64,000 bases of DNA from Nocardioidaceae bacterium (lineage in GTDB: Bacteria; Actinomycetota; Actinomycetes; Propionibacteriales; Nocardioidaceae). Position 1 is the stretch's first letter, and every line of letters starts with the position of its first letter. The stretch spans positions 248,001 to 312,000 of the forward strand of contig JAUJOE010000002.1 of NCBI GenBank assembly GCA_030447805.1. Direction: 5' to 3'. Shown here piece after piece: positions 48,186 to 57,404 of this stretch. The notes under the pieces were generated by a model. It was not told the origin of the DNA and searched no databases. It saw only the letters and a program-made list of their open reading frames with translations. A program made the translations under genes and the position numbers.

Positions 48186-50843
48186 TCACGGGGCGGCGAG
48201 GCCAGTCCGCCGGTGCCGCTTGAGCGAGCGGTGAACCTGCAGGTCAGCAACCGTTGGGTCGCCTTGGCTGCGCCGCCAGAAGTCCAAGAACTCGGCCGGT
48301 GGGAGGGGACGAGCGGTGATGTAGCCCTGCATCAGCGGGCAACCGAGTTGCACCAGCATCCGGCGTTGGGTGTCGGTCTCCACGCCTTCCGCCACTGCCT
48401 GCATGCCCAGCGCAGCCGCCAACCGGATGACGGCGCCAGCGATCTCGGTGTCGACGGGGTCTGTGACGACCCCCTCGATGAAGGCCCGGTCAAGCTTCAC
48501 GACGTCGACGGGGAACCGCTTGAGGTACGACAGTGAGGAGTAGCCCGTGCCGAAGTCGTCGATGGCGACGCGCACGCCAAGGTCGTGCAGCGCGTCAAGG
48601 GTTGCCGTCGTGATCGTGGTGTCGGTCATCAGCACGGTCTCGGTGATCTCCAGACAGAGCTGGGCAGCCGGAAGACCGGTCGACCGCAGCGTGGCGGCGA
48701 CGTCTTCGACGAGCCGGTGCTGAGCGAACTGCAGTGCGGACAGGTTGACCGAGACCGTCAGCGGCCGGCGCGCTGGATTATCCCGGGTCCACTCGCGCAC
48801 CGCACCGCAGGCCTCCTCCAGCACCCATCGGCCCATCGGGACGATGAGCCCGGTTTCCTCTGCCAGCGGTACGAACTGCTGCGGCCACAACACGCCGCGC
48901 TGCGGTGAGCGCCAGCGCACCAGCGCCTCCACGCCGACGATCTCCTCGTCTTCGGTGGTGACGACCGGCTGGTAGTGCAGCTCCAGCTGGTCGTCGTCCA
49001 GCCCTTGGCGAAGGCTCACCTCGAGGTCGAGGCGTGCCCTGCTCTTCTCGACGGATGTGTCAGTCGAGATTGCGTATGTGTTGCGCCCGGCGGCCTTGGC
49101 GGAATAGGCGGCCGCGTCCACAGTTGCCAATGCGTCGTCCCAACCCTCTCCCGGGCGGGTTAATCCGACGCCAATGGAGGCCGACATAAAGATATGGTGC
49201 CCGTCGACTTCAAAGGGATCTTGCAACATCTGCAACAACCGTTCGGCAACGGCGGTTACCTTTTCGATCTCATTGGCGTCCTCGATAAGCACAACAAACT
49301 CATCTCCGGACATTCGGGCCACGGAATCGGCCGGCGATAGGCCACCTTGGAGCCGGTTGGCTACCTGCACGAGTAATTTATCGCCGACCATGTGCCCGTA
49401 GGAGTCATTGACCAGCTTGAACCTGTCGAGGTCAAGGAAAAGCAATCCGTGCTGGAGGCCGGTGCTGGTGGACCGGGCCAGCGCATGGTCCATCCGCTCG
49501 AGCAGCAGCCGGCGGTTGGGCAGCCCGGTGAGTTCGTCATGGAGGGCGCGGCGGGTCAGCTCGTCTTGGAACGCGCGGCGCTCGGTGACGTCCCGCAGGA
49601 CCAGCACTGCGCCGACGTGGGCTCCCTCGGCGCGCAGCGGTGTCATGCTGAAGGCGATGTCGAGGGTGTCACCGTCGGGCGGCCCGAGTGCTCCGTCGGC
49701 ATCTTGCAGTACAGCCTGGCGAGCCACCATGGTGGCGAAGTCGACCCGCTGCCGCCGCCGCCTCAGCGGAAGTTTCTCCTGTACCGGTTGACCCAGCAGT
49801 TCGTCAGGGTCGTTGGCGTGGAGCATGTGTACGGCGGCGGGGTTGACGAAGGTGATGCGAGCGTCCATGTCGAGCGCAATCACTGCCTCGCTTTGCGAGT
49901 TGGTGATGGTGCGGAGCCGGGTAATCAGATCGACCGAGCGGAGGATGTCTCCAGCCACACCTGCCAACGTGCGCAGGGTGTGTCTATCGCGATCATCCCA
50001 TTGTCCCGTACCGTGGCGCTGCGCCACTCGGAGGCGCTGGCCCTGATACAGCGGCGCGCTCGGCACTTGGGCAGTATCCGGCTCGTCCTCGGCAACGATC
50101 TCGGCGATATCCGCCCCGAGCAGGTTCCGGGCCGCGTATAGCAGGTCCTCGCGCACAGTGTCCGGGTCAGTTTGAGACCGGAGCGAAAGGATGGCCTCTT
50201 GTAGACGCTCGGACTGTCGGCGGGCTGCTTGTTGCGTCACGCTCGCGGCGTAAGCTCGGTGGACGAATGCAACCACCCCGAGCACCAGCACCGCCGAGAG
50301 CGGCTCCGCACCCACGGCAATAACTCCCACGCCACCCAGCATCACCGCGCCCGTCCAGGGCAAGAAACGGCCACCGATTTCCTTGAGCAGCGGCAGGAGT
50401 GGGGCTCCCGATGCATAGGAAACCATCAGCCGCACGCTTAGGGCGGACGACGTGGTCAGGGCCAAGACACCGACCATGCCAGCTAGCGCGTCCCTGGTGT
50501 TTGGCGCGGACGTCGGGGTGACCCCCAGCAGCTGGACGACCGACAGCCCAACAGAAGTAGCTAAGGTCATCTGGCCCAGATTGAAGACGGTCTTCACCCA
50601 GCCCCGACGGGCCTTGATGCTCCCAGCCAGCGATGCCAGGGCTACAACGGCGATGCTCTGCCAAGGCTCCAAAATGACCAGCGCAGGAACAAACAACACT
50701 TCGTCAAGCTGGATGGTCTCCACGCTGCCTTGAGCAGCAGCGACACCTCGGCGAGGTCTTGTATGCAGCGCAATGAGCAGCGCGCCCGATAACGAGTGCG
50801 GCCAAGGTTCGATCAGCCACCGACGGCCAAGCGCTCTCTTCAA
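48186..50843 (-). CDS. Membrane GGDEF-EAL c-di-GMP signalling protein (N-terminus probably frameshifted)
   Basis: An 885-residue protein. About six N-terminal helices form a membrane sensor. A GAF-like segment (~210-310), a PAS domain (~320-430), a GGDEF domain (RMSGDEFVVL, ~540) and an EAL domain (EALVRW, ~640; DDFGTGYSS; VEGVET) follow. EAL residues look intact, so phosphodiesterase activity is likely; SGDEF may allow cyclase activity. Upstream, another frame (to 51012) encodes two more helices, ending in LAALVIG, which would join ALLIALHT in this frame if one G of the GGG run at 50786-50788 were removed. The true gene is therefore probably 48186-51012 with a one-base frameshift. Confidence 0.88.
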   Translation of the reverse strand: MKRALGRRWLIEPWPHSLSGALLIALHTRPRRGVAAAQGSVETIQLDEVLFVPALVILEPWQSIAVVALASLAGSIKARRGWVKTVFNLGQMTLATSVGLSVVQLLGVTPTSAPNTRDALAGMVGVLALTTSSALSVRLMVSYASGAPLLPLLKEIGGRFLPWTGAVMLGGVGVIAVGAEPLSAVLVLGVVAFVHRAYAASVTQQAARRQSERLQEAILSLRSQTDPDTVREDLLYAARNLLGADIAEIVAEDEPDTAQVPSAPLYQGQRLRVAQRHGTGQWDDRDRHTLRTLAGVAGDILRSVDLITRLRTITNSQSEAVIALDMDARITFVNPAAVHMLHANDPDELLGQPVQEKLPLRRRRQRVDFATMVARQAVLQDADGALGPPDGDTLDIAFSMTPLRAEGAHVGAVLVLRDVTERRAFQDELTRRALHDELTGLPNRRLLLERMDHALARSTSTGLQHGLLFLDLDRFKLVNDSYGHMVGDKLLVQVANRLQGGLSPADSVARMSGDEFVVLIEDANEIEKVTAVAERLLQMLQDPFEVDGHHIFMSASIGVGLTRPGEGWDDALATVDAAAYSAKAAGRNTYAISTDTSVEKSRARLDLEVSLRQGLDDDQLELHYQPVVTTEDEEIVGVEALVRWRSPQRGVLWPQQFVPLAEETGLIVPMGRWVLEEACGAVREWTRDNPARRPLTVSVNLSALQFAQHRLVEDVAATLRSTGLPAAQLCLEITETVLMTDTTITTATLDALHDLGVRVAIDDFGTGYSSLSYLKRFPVDVVKLDRAFIEGVVTDPVDTEIAGAVIRLAAALGMQAVAEGVETDTQRRMLVQLGCPLMQGYITARPLPPAEFLDFWRRSQGDPTVADLQVHRSLKRHRRTGLAAP

Positions 50844-51088
50844 CCGAGGGCGCCGAATAGTGCAAGACAGCCAATCCGGCCGCTGTGAGACCTAAGGCCA
50901 GTACCCCGACACTGGCAGCCGTCAGTTCTAGCCGTGATGCTCCGGACCGCGATTTGCCCGTGGGCGCGGCACTGGACAACGCTGAGTACCGCCGCAGCCG
51001 AACTGAGGGCATGGGAGGACGGTACTGCGTGTGGGACAGATTGTGTCAGTTCCCGCTCTGCAGCGGCTCGCCTAAAGCTGCCCCGTCC

Positions 51089-51250
51089 TCATTCCCAGGA
51101 CGAGGTGCCACGCTCCCAAGATGAGGTGCCACCGCGCTCCCAGGAGGAGGTCTTGCCGCCCCAGGCTTCGGACGCGCCGCCGAGACCGAACGCTGCAGTG
51201 GCCGCGATCGTGAGGGTAGCTGTGATGGCCTTGCGAGCGATGTTGCGCAT
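51089..51250 (-). CDS. Tiny secreted peptide with tandem TSSWE repeats
   Basis: A 53-residue peptide: a basic N-terminus (MRNIARKA), a hydrophobic Ala/Thr core and then the mature sequence SEAWGGKTSSWERGGTSSWE followed by RGTSSWE. TSSWE occurs three times at 7-8-residue steps and the peptide stops directly after the last copy. The repeats are also visible in the DNA. I do not recognise the family. The ATG at 51250 is preceded by GGGA. It could be a structural, signalling or modified peptide; the next gene downstream is the GGDEF-EAL gene, about 80 bases away. Confidence 0.6.
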   Translation of the reverse strand: MRNIARKAITATLTIAATAAFGLGGASEAWGGKTSSWERGGTSSWERGTSSWE

Positions 51251-51421
51251 GAGAGTCCCTTTTCGGTGCATGTCGGAGTCGCCACCGGTTCGGTTGGCGC
51301 ACTTGTCCCAAGCATGCCCTAAACAATGTCAGAAAAGGGAATCCGGTGCAGCGATTTTTTTGCCGAGGAAGGGGCACCAGCCATTCAATCGAAGGGTGTC
51401 ACTGCAGTACGTGTCGGACTC

Positions 51422-51543
51422 GTTACTCGGTGAGAAGTTCCACCCTTTTAAACCGTTACTCATAGTAACCACCGGAATGTGAGGAATTGACCACGCTGAG
51501 TATTTTGTGACTATTGGTAACTGCGCGATTAAAGTTAAGTAAC
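51422..51543. promoter_or_regulatory. Cluster of five GTAAC/GTTAC half-sites upstream of the TSSWE peptide gene
   Basis: In this relatively AT-rich 307-base gap, GTTAC occurs at 51422 and 51455 and GTAAC at 51465, 51517 and 51539; the middle pair makes the palindrome GTTACT-CAT-AGTAAC (51455-51469). Paired GTAAC-like sites resemble those described for MtrA in actinomycetes. A 44-codon open frame starting at 51463 also lies here, but has no clear ribosome site and is not called. Confidence 0.35.
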
Positions 51544-51557
51544 GGGCGCGGTCGGGC

Positions 51558-51920
51558 TCAACCCTTGCGGTGGTCTGTGTCCGGATCGATCTTGTCAGCC
51601 TTCCGCAGGCGCTCCTTGACCTTCTCTCGCGACTCCCTAGCGGCCTGCTCCTCGCGCTGGGCCCGCTCTCGCAGCTTGCGGGCCTCGGAGCCCTTCGCTT
51701 CCGCCTCGGCCTGAGCGCGCTGCGCACGGCTGTGTGCTTGCTCCGCACTTGCCTCGCGTTCACGGAGCGACTCCACGTGTGGTTTCGCGTCCTCTCGCAA
51801 GGACTTGGCCTTGCGCCGACGCGTGTCCTTCTGCTTGCGAGTGGCGAAGTAGATCGCGGCGGCGATAGCCAGCAAGGCAACTATTCCCAAGACGATCCAC
51901 AGAACTGTCGAGCCTTCCAC
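51558..51920 (-). CDS. Single-helix membrane protein with charged coiled coil
   Basis: A 120-residue protein. Residues ~5-26 form one transmembrane helix (VLWIVLGIVALLAIAAAIYF), and the rest is almost entirely Lys/Arg/Glu/Ala-rich heptad-like helix (REREASAEQAHSRAQRAQAE). It resembles small actinobacterial stress or envelope proteins, but no family is recognised. The DNA is rich in CGC/GCG, so charged composition may partly reflect base bias; the membrane helix and start (GGAGGGAG upstream) support a real gene. Confidence 0.65.
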   Translation of the reverse strand: MEGSTVLWIVLGIVALLAIAAAIYFATRKQKDTRRRKAKSLREDAKPHVESLREREASAEQAHSRAQRAQAEAEAKGSEARKLRERAQREEQAARESREKVKERLRKADKIDPDTDHRKG

Positions 51921-52057
51921 GGAAACTCCCTCCTCAAGTGGTCGGTGCCCAACACACGTGCCGGGATCCGCACGATCAGGACGGCGGGACGGTACCCGCC
52001 CGCCGGGAGCAGAAACGCCGGGGCCCAGGAATAGCGGCAGGAGTCGGTTCGTTAAGG

Positions 52058-52075
52058 TAGTTGAGCAATCAATTA
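52058..52075. promoter_or_regulatory. Imperfect palindrome upstream of the LLM oxidoreductase
   Basis: TAGTTGA-GCAA-TCAATTA (6 of 7 arm bases match) lies 28 bases before the ATG at 52103. It is the size of a MarR-type operator, but no MarR gene is in the window. Confidence 0.3.
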
Positions 52076-52102
52076 GCTCGGCCAGACTTCAGAGGAGTCC
52101 AC

Positions 52103-53236
52103 ATGCAGTTCGGGATCTTTACGGTGGGTGACGTCACACCGGACCCGACCATCGGCCGCACTCCCACGGAGGGTGAGCGAATCAAGGCCATGGTGAGACT
52201 CGCGCTGAAGGCGGAGGAGGTGGGCCTGGACGTCTTCGCGACGGGGGAGCACCACAACCCACCGTTCGTCCCCTCATCACCGACCACCATGCTCGGCTAC
52301 ATCGCGGCTCGAACGCAGCGCCTCATCCTGTCCACGGCGACAACGCTCATCACAACCAACGACCCGGTGAAGATCGCCGAGGACTACGCGATGCTGCAGC
52401 ACCTCGCCGACGGTCGCGTTGACCTGATGATGGGCCGCGGAAACACCGGGCCGGTCTACCCGTGGTTCGGTCAGGACATCCGCAACGGCATCCCGCTGGC
52501 CATTGAGAACTATGACCTGCTGCACCGGCTGTGGCGCGAGGATGTGGTCGACTGGGAAGGGAAGTTCCGCACGCCGCTGCAGTCGTTCACGTCAACGCCG
52601 CGCCCGTTGGACGGCGTACCCCCGTTTGTATGGCACGGCTCGATCCGCAGCCCCGAGATCGCCGAGCAGGCTGCCTACTACGGCGACGGGTTCTTCGCCA
52701 ACCACATTTTCTGGCCCAAGGAGCACTACATCCGGTTGATCGGGTTGTACCGCAGGCGCTTCGAGCACTACGGCCACGGCACGGCTGACCAGGCGATCGT
52801 GGGACTTGGCGGTCAGGTGTTCATGCGGCGGAACTCGCAAGACGCCGTACGCGAGTTTCGTCCGTACTTCGACAACGCACCGGTCTATGGGCACGGCCCG
52901 TCGCTGGAGGAGTTCATGGAACAAACTCCGCTGACCGTGGGCACGCCAGAGCAGGTCATCGAGAAGACGCTGAAGTTCCGCGAGTACTTCGGCGACTACC
53001 AGCGGCAGCTGTTCTTGATGGATCACGCCGGGCTGCCGCTGAAGACCGTGCTGGAGCAACTAGACATGCTTGGGGAGGAAGTCGTGCCGGTGCTGCGCAA
53101 GGAGCTGGACGCGCTGCGTCCTGCGCATGTCCCTGACGCGCCGACTCATGCCAGCCTCAAGGCAGCCGCCGAGTCGATCCGCGAGCCAGCCGACATCGAC
53201 CGGCCAGCGGTAGAGGTGCAAGGGAGTGCCCGATGA
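52103..53236 (+). CDS. LLM-class flavin-dependent monooxygenase
   Basis: A 377-residue luciferase-like (bacterial TIM-barrel) monooxygenase. It begins MQFGIFTVGDVTPDPTIGRT and has GEHHNPPFVPSSP, VDLMMGRGNTGPVYPWFG and a C-terminal cap. The start is the ATG behind AGAGGAG. The next gene, overlapping by four bases, encodes an FMN reductase that would supply reduced flavin, so the pair is a two-component oxygenase. The substrate is unknown. This oxygenase/reductase pair is widespread in actinomycetes. Confidence 0.9.
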   Translation: MQFGIFTVGDVTPDPTIGRTPTEGERIKAMVRLALKAEEVGLDVFATGEHHNPPFVPSSPTTMLGYIAARTQRLILSTATTLITTNDPVKIAEDYAMLQHLADGRVDLMMGRGNTGPVYPWFGQDIRNGIPLAIENYDLLHRLWREDVVDWEGKFRTPLQSFTSTPRPLDGVPPFVWHGSIRSPEIAEQAAYYGDGFFANHIFWPKEHYIRLIGLYRRRFEHYGHGTADQAIVGLGGQVFMRRNSQDAVREFRPYFDNAPVYGHGPSLEEFMEQTPLTVGTPEQVIEKTLKFREYFGDYQRQLFLMDHAGLPLKTVLEQLDMLGEEVVPVLRKELDALRPAHVPDAPTHASLKAAAESIREPADIDRPAVEVQGSAR

Positions 53237-53853
53237 CAGGAAGGAACCTGGCCGTCGTCACGGCCGGACTCAGCCAGCCGTCGTCGACGCGCTTGCTCGG
53301 TGACCGGTTGGCGGCCGCGACCGAACGCGCGCTTTCTGGTCACGGGGTCGAGGCGAGCGTCCACATGATCGAGCTGCGCGACTACGCGCGCGACGTCACC
53401 AACCATCTACTGACCGGCTTCCCCAGCGAGACGCTGCGCACGGCGATCGCGAGCACGGTGCAGGCTGACGGGTTGATCGTGGTAAGTCCCATCTTCAGCG
53501 CCTCCTACAGCGGTCTGTTCAAGTCGTACTTCGACGTCCTCGACGAGGACTCCCTCGCGGGCAAGCCGGTCCTCATCGCCGCGACCGGAGGCACCGAGCG
53601 GCACTCGCTGGCACTGGAGCATGCGCTACGTCCGCTCTTCTCCCACCTGCGGGCGGTCGTCGTCCCCACAGGGGTGTTCGCCGCATCGTCGGACTGGGGC
53701 GGTGGAGGCGACGGCGCCGGGGCGTTAGACCGCCGCATCGCGCGGGCCGCCGGCGAGCTCGCCGATCAGGTGGCCCGCAACCGGCCAACTGGTCCACTCG
53801 ACCCGTTCGATGATGTCGTACCGTTCGAGCAGCTGCTGGTCGCTGACGACTGA
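53233..53853 (+). CDS. NAD(P)H-dependent FMN reductase (CE1759 family)
   Basis: A 206-residue flavodoxin-like reductase with VVTAGLSQPSSTRLLGDRL (flavin phosphate loop), VVSPIFSASYSGLFKSYFD and ATGGTERHSLALEHALRPLF. It is translationally coupled to the LLM monooxygenase (ATGA overlap) and likely feeds it FMNH2. Assignment rests on these family blocks and on the pairing. Confidence 0.9.
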   Translation: MTGRNLAVVTAGLSQPSSTRLLGDRLAAATERALSGHGVEASVHMIELRDYARDVTNHLLTGFPSETLRTAIASTVQADGLIVVSPIFSASYSGLFKSYFDVLDEDSLAGKPVLIAATGGTERHSLALEHALRPLFSHLRAVVVPTGVFAASSDWGGGGDGAGALDRRIARAAGELADQVARNRPTGPLDPFDDVVPFEQLLVADD

Positions 53854-53878
53854 TCGCTGCGTCTCGGAGGAGACTCTC

Positions 53879-53938
53879 GTGACAACCACGCCGTTTCTGC
53901 ACCTGCTCCGGCAGGAGCTCGTGACCGTTGGGTGGTAG
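53879..53938 (+). CDS. Short 19-codon ORF with strong ribosome site
   Basis: A GTG codon 7 bases after CGGAGGAG opens MTTTPFLHLLRQELVTVGW and stops three bases before the start of the lipoprotein esterase gene. Size and position suggest a leader peptide that couples translation into the next gene. No family is recognised, and chance cannot be excluded. Confidence 0.3.
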   Translation: MTTTPFLHLLRQELVTVGW

Positions 53939-53941
53939 GCC

Positions 53942-54786
53942 GTGATCGCGCGACGGTCTGAGTTCTCCCGCCGCAGGTTCATGCTCAGCGGTGGGGTCGC
54001 GGGGCTGGCCGCGGTACTGGCGGCGTGTGACGCCGGTGGCGGACGCGGGCGGCTTCGGCAGTCCGGAGCGTGGCTCCCGCACCTCCTGGGGTGGCTCCCC
54101 ACGGCTCCGCCGGCATGGTCGGGCGGCTCTCTTTCCGGCCCCGCCAGCCGGTTGAGACCGCTGGCCGCACGGGTTATCTCGACTTCACGGGCAGTGACGG
54201 GGAGCGGTTGGGACGCGCCTACGTGCCGCCCGTCGAGGATGCGCGGCCGATGCGCCTGGTCGTCCTCCTGCACGGGGCTGGCGGCGAGCCGGGCAGGGTC
54301 TTGCACCTGCTGCTGCCATTCGCCGACCAGCACCGGCTGCTCCTGCTCGCACCGAAATCGCAGCTGCCGTCGTGGGACGTCATCCACGGCAGCTACGGGC
54401 CAGACGTGCGGCGCATCGACCAGCTGCTCGAGGACGTGACCACCGCCTACCCGGTGAGCGGTCTTGCGGTCGGCGGCTTCTCCGACGGCGCCTCCTACGC
54501 CTTGTCGCTGGGAATCGGGAACGGTGACATCTTCGACTCCGTGATGGCGTTCTCACCAGGGTTCTCCGCGGCGCAGGTCAAGCACGGCGAACCGCGCTTC
54601 TTCATCTCCCACGGCACGAGCGACCCAGTCCTCCCGATTGATGTGTGCAGTCGGCGAATCGTGCCCGAGCTGGAGAACAGCGGCTACGACGTCACCTACA
54701 AGGAGTTCGACGGTGGGCATACTGCGCCTCGCTACATCACTCGCGAGGCGGCGGACTGGCTCACCGGCGTGCGCCCGCCGCGGTAG
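53942..54786 (+). pseudogene. Lipoprotein alpha/beta-hydrolase esterase (PHB-depolymerase-like), frameshifted
   Basis: The GTG at 53942 opens a Tat-type lipoprotein signal (SRRRFMLSGG, then LAAVLAAC lipobox). After about 40 codons the hydrolase continues in another frame from ~54070: YLDFTGSDGERLGRAYVPP, LVVLLHGAGG (oxyanion region), VGGFSDGASYALSLG (nucleophile serine in GFSDG), HGTSDPVLPID (Asp) and GGHTAPRY (His). All catalytic parts are present. One or more indels between ~54000 and 54070 separate export signal and enzyme. Without the repair, a cytosolic form starting near 54115 is possible. Confidence 0.75.
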
Positions 54787-54843
54787 GGCACCGGTTGGTG
54801 CAGGCCTCTAGCGCCGGTTCGCGCTCAGCGGCACAATCGGCGC

Positions 54844-55089
54844 ATGGATCTGATTGCGGCGCTGCCCGCGCATGGCGACGTCTTCATGGACGAGCGCGGG
54901 GAGGGACGAGCAATGCGGCTTTCGTGGTACGACGACGGTGAGCTGCTGGTGCTGTCGCTGTGGCGAGGAGGGATCTGCGTGGCGACGTTCCGGCTGGGGC
55001 GACACGAGGTCGCTGCCCTGGTGGGGAGCTTGGTAACCGGACTAGTCGACGCCCGACCCGCTGCACACGACGTACGCTCTGCTTCTTGA
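54844..55089 (+). CDS. Small conserved hypothetical protein
   Basis: An 81-residue protein (MDLIAALPAHGDVFMDERGE, then RLSWYDDGELLVLSLWRGGI and TFRLGRHEVAALVGSL). It has alternating strands and a final helix and no signal or membrane segment. The pattern resembles a small actinobacterial family of unknown function. The ORF lacks a very clear ribosome site, but codon use is good and several hydrophobic strands are regular. Confidence 0.6.
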   Translation: MDLIAALPAHGDVFMDERGEGRAMRLSWYDDGELLVLSLWRGGICVATFRLGRHEVAALVGSLVTGLVDARPAAHDVRSAS

Positions 55090-55948
55090 CCACCTGCAGC
55101 ACAACGTCTGCTCGAGTTCGCCACCCCCGGCGCGGCTGGATCCGGATACCGCGCCGTCTCCGGCCACGTCACACCTGCACAACCGTACGCAGTTACCCGT
55201 GCTTCTTGACGAGGCCTCGCACCGGCAACGCGGCTATGGTGCTCCTTGACGACCGCACCTGACCATCAGTGGCGGCGGTGTATGACGCGACGCCTCGTCA
55301 GACGTAGAAGTGCTCAACCGTCACAACAGTTAGCCGTTCGTGCGTCGCGCGCCGGACTGGTCGACACCCGGCCCGCTGCCCACGTCCCACACCGACGCGT
55401 CCTTGACGTTCGACCGCACCTGCCATCAGTGGCGTTCGGCTCGCGCCGAATCCACGCGACGCATCGTCAGCCACCGTGAGTCGCCTCACGATCGGCATGA
55501 CCCCCTGGTGGATTGTTCTCCACCTGTACGCGCGCGGCCCGGACGTCACGCGACGTTTCGCCTCCAACGACTGGCCCGAGGATGGCAAGCAACGGGCGAT
55601 GCAGCGAGACGATGCTGACAAGACGGTCCAGTGGCGGCCGGTGTACGTCGCGATCGGCGCCGAATTCACGGCACCGCATCCAGCCACCGTGAGTCACCTC
55701 AGCTTCGCCCAAGACGATCGACGTTCGGCGGGTCACCGACCTGTCTACGCCTTCGTCACAACAGCCCGGATCACCTCGAGCCGTAACCATGCAACGGGTT
55801 ATGGTGGCGTCAACGACCAGACCACGTGTGACGCCTCGTTCAGAAGGGATCAACCAAAGGATTCAATCCGCACGATGCTGCGGCGATCGCGGCGTTTGCC
55901 TCTCTACGGGCTGCAGTTTTGCTCGGCGCCGAATTCAGCACCGCATCC
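55090..55948. repeat. Decayed repeat region with several remnants of the DUF4331 5' end
   Basis: No convincing gene is seen in these ~860 bases. Instead related segments recur. A unit reading roughly GCGCCGAATYCA...CCAGCCACCGTGAG lies at about 55443-55480, 55655-55692 and 55924-55960. ATGACCC-CTGGTGGA plus CACCTGTACGC occurs near 55497 and again near 55973. CGACCGCACCTGCCATCAGT-like text occurs near 55243 and 55412, and CTTGACG-type boxes near 55085, 55207, 55238 and 55403. The third copy is the start of the DUF4331 gene. A 166-codon open frame at 55476-55976 runs through these remnants and is not called. Confidence 0.6.
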
Positions 55949-57400
55949 AGCCACCGTGAGGAGCCGCTCGCCATGACCCACTGGTGGACCACACCGACCT
56001 GTACGCCTTCGTCAGCCCGGACGACCCAGACATGGTGACGTTGATCTCCAATGTGGCCCTTCGAGGAGCCGGCGGGCGGACCCAACTTCTATATGTTCGG
56101 CACTGGCGATGCTCATCGCTACAACATCAACATCGACAACAACGGCGACGCCAAGCCCGACATCACCTACCGGTGGATGTTCAAGACGATCGACAAGCGG
56201 GGCCTGGACACCTTCTTGTACAACAACGGGCCGGTCACGTCCTTCAACGACGAGAACCTGTTGTTCAAGCAGACGTACACCCTGCAGAAGATCGAGGATG
56301 GCAAGACCACGACGCTGCTGCGAGACGCTCCGGTTGCACCCTCCTACGTGGGCGATGCCTCCATGCCGGATTACGCAGCCCTGCGCCACGAAGCCGTCGT
56401 CGGACTTGACAATGGCGGAGCGAGCTTCGCCGGCCAGGCGGACGACCCGTTCTTCTTGGACCTGCGAATCTTCGACCTGCTGTACGGCACCGACCTCAGC
56501 GAGACCGGTAACGACACTCTTGCCGGCTACAACGTTCAGTCCATGGCAATACAGGTGCCGATCTCGGAGATCACCTCGGGCAAGGACCCCGTCATCGGCG
56601 TGTGGGCGACCAACGATCGTCGCAGCATAAAGATGCAGGCCGCCGACGGCACGCAGAGCTACAAGGGCAAGTTCGTCCAGGTTTCTCGCTGGGGCAACCC
56701 GCTGGTCAACGAGGTCGTCATCCCGGCCGGTCTGAAGGACGCCTTCAACGCACTGGCACCCGAGAACGACGCCAGTGTCGCCCCGGCCGTCGACCGGGTG
56801 AACGACCCCGAGGTACCGAAGCTGATCGAAGCCATCTACGGCATCCCGGCGCCCAAGACCCCGCGTGACGACCTGTTCGCGGTGTTCTTGACCGGTGTCG
56901 AGGGGCTCAACATGCCCATGGGCAAGGTTCAGCCGGCTGAGCTGCTCCGGCTCAACACCTCGATTGCGCCTACCGCTCAGCCCAACCGCCTCGGTGTGCT
57001 CGCTGGTGACACGCAGGGCTTCCCGAACGGGCGCCGGCTCATGGACGACGTCGTTGACATCGAGCTGCAGGCGCTTGAGGGCGCTGTCCGTACGGGCAAG
57101 CTTGTTGAGGCGCTGGCTGCGGGCGACGCGGTCGACGCCAACGATCTGGCGTTCGAGTCGACGTTCCCGTACATCGCCATGCCGCACTCCGGTTCGGGCG
57201 TCTTCGCCCCCACCGGCGCGGTGGGTGCTGGCGCCGGTGGAACGGCAACCCAGGGCACCAGTCCGAGGACTGTCTCACCCGCACCTGCGGAAGACAGTGG
57301 AGTGCCGGTGCTCGGTCTAGTTGCCGGACTCCTTGGCCTTGGCCTCGGCGCGGTTGGCGTGACGGTGCTGCGTCGCGGTCGCCAGGAAGTTCACAGCTGA
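55949..57400 (+). pseudogene. DUF4331 secreted/anchored protein; 5' end frameshifted
   Basis: From 56051 the frame is open for 449 codons and matches DUF4331: WPFEEPAGGPNFYMFG, RYNINIDNNGDAKPDI, TYRWMF, then a C-terminal helix and basic tail (LVAGLLGLGLGAVGVTVLRRG), so it is exported and membrane-anchored. The usual beginning lies upstream in two other frames: SHREEPLAM (55949-55975) and VDHTDLYAFVSPDDPDMVTL (55985-56044). Two single-base indels, near 55985 and 56050, separate them, and no normal start codon precedes SHREEP. It heads the sortase-TPR-NicO group. Function is unknown; no classical signal peptide remains. Confidence 0.8.
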
Positions 57401-57404
57401 CCGA

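Noticed and set aside
51332-51463. A 44-codon minus-strand frame (MSNGLKGWNFSPSNESDTYC...)
   Set aside because: It has two cysteines and unusual composition, but no good ribosome site; it lies in an AT-rich promoter region. Left as a possibility only.
55476-55976. A 166-codon frame starting MSRLTIGMTPWW
   Set aside because: It runs through decayed repeats of the DUF4331 start and changes register between them; no coherent protein.
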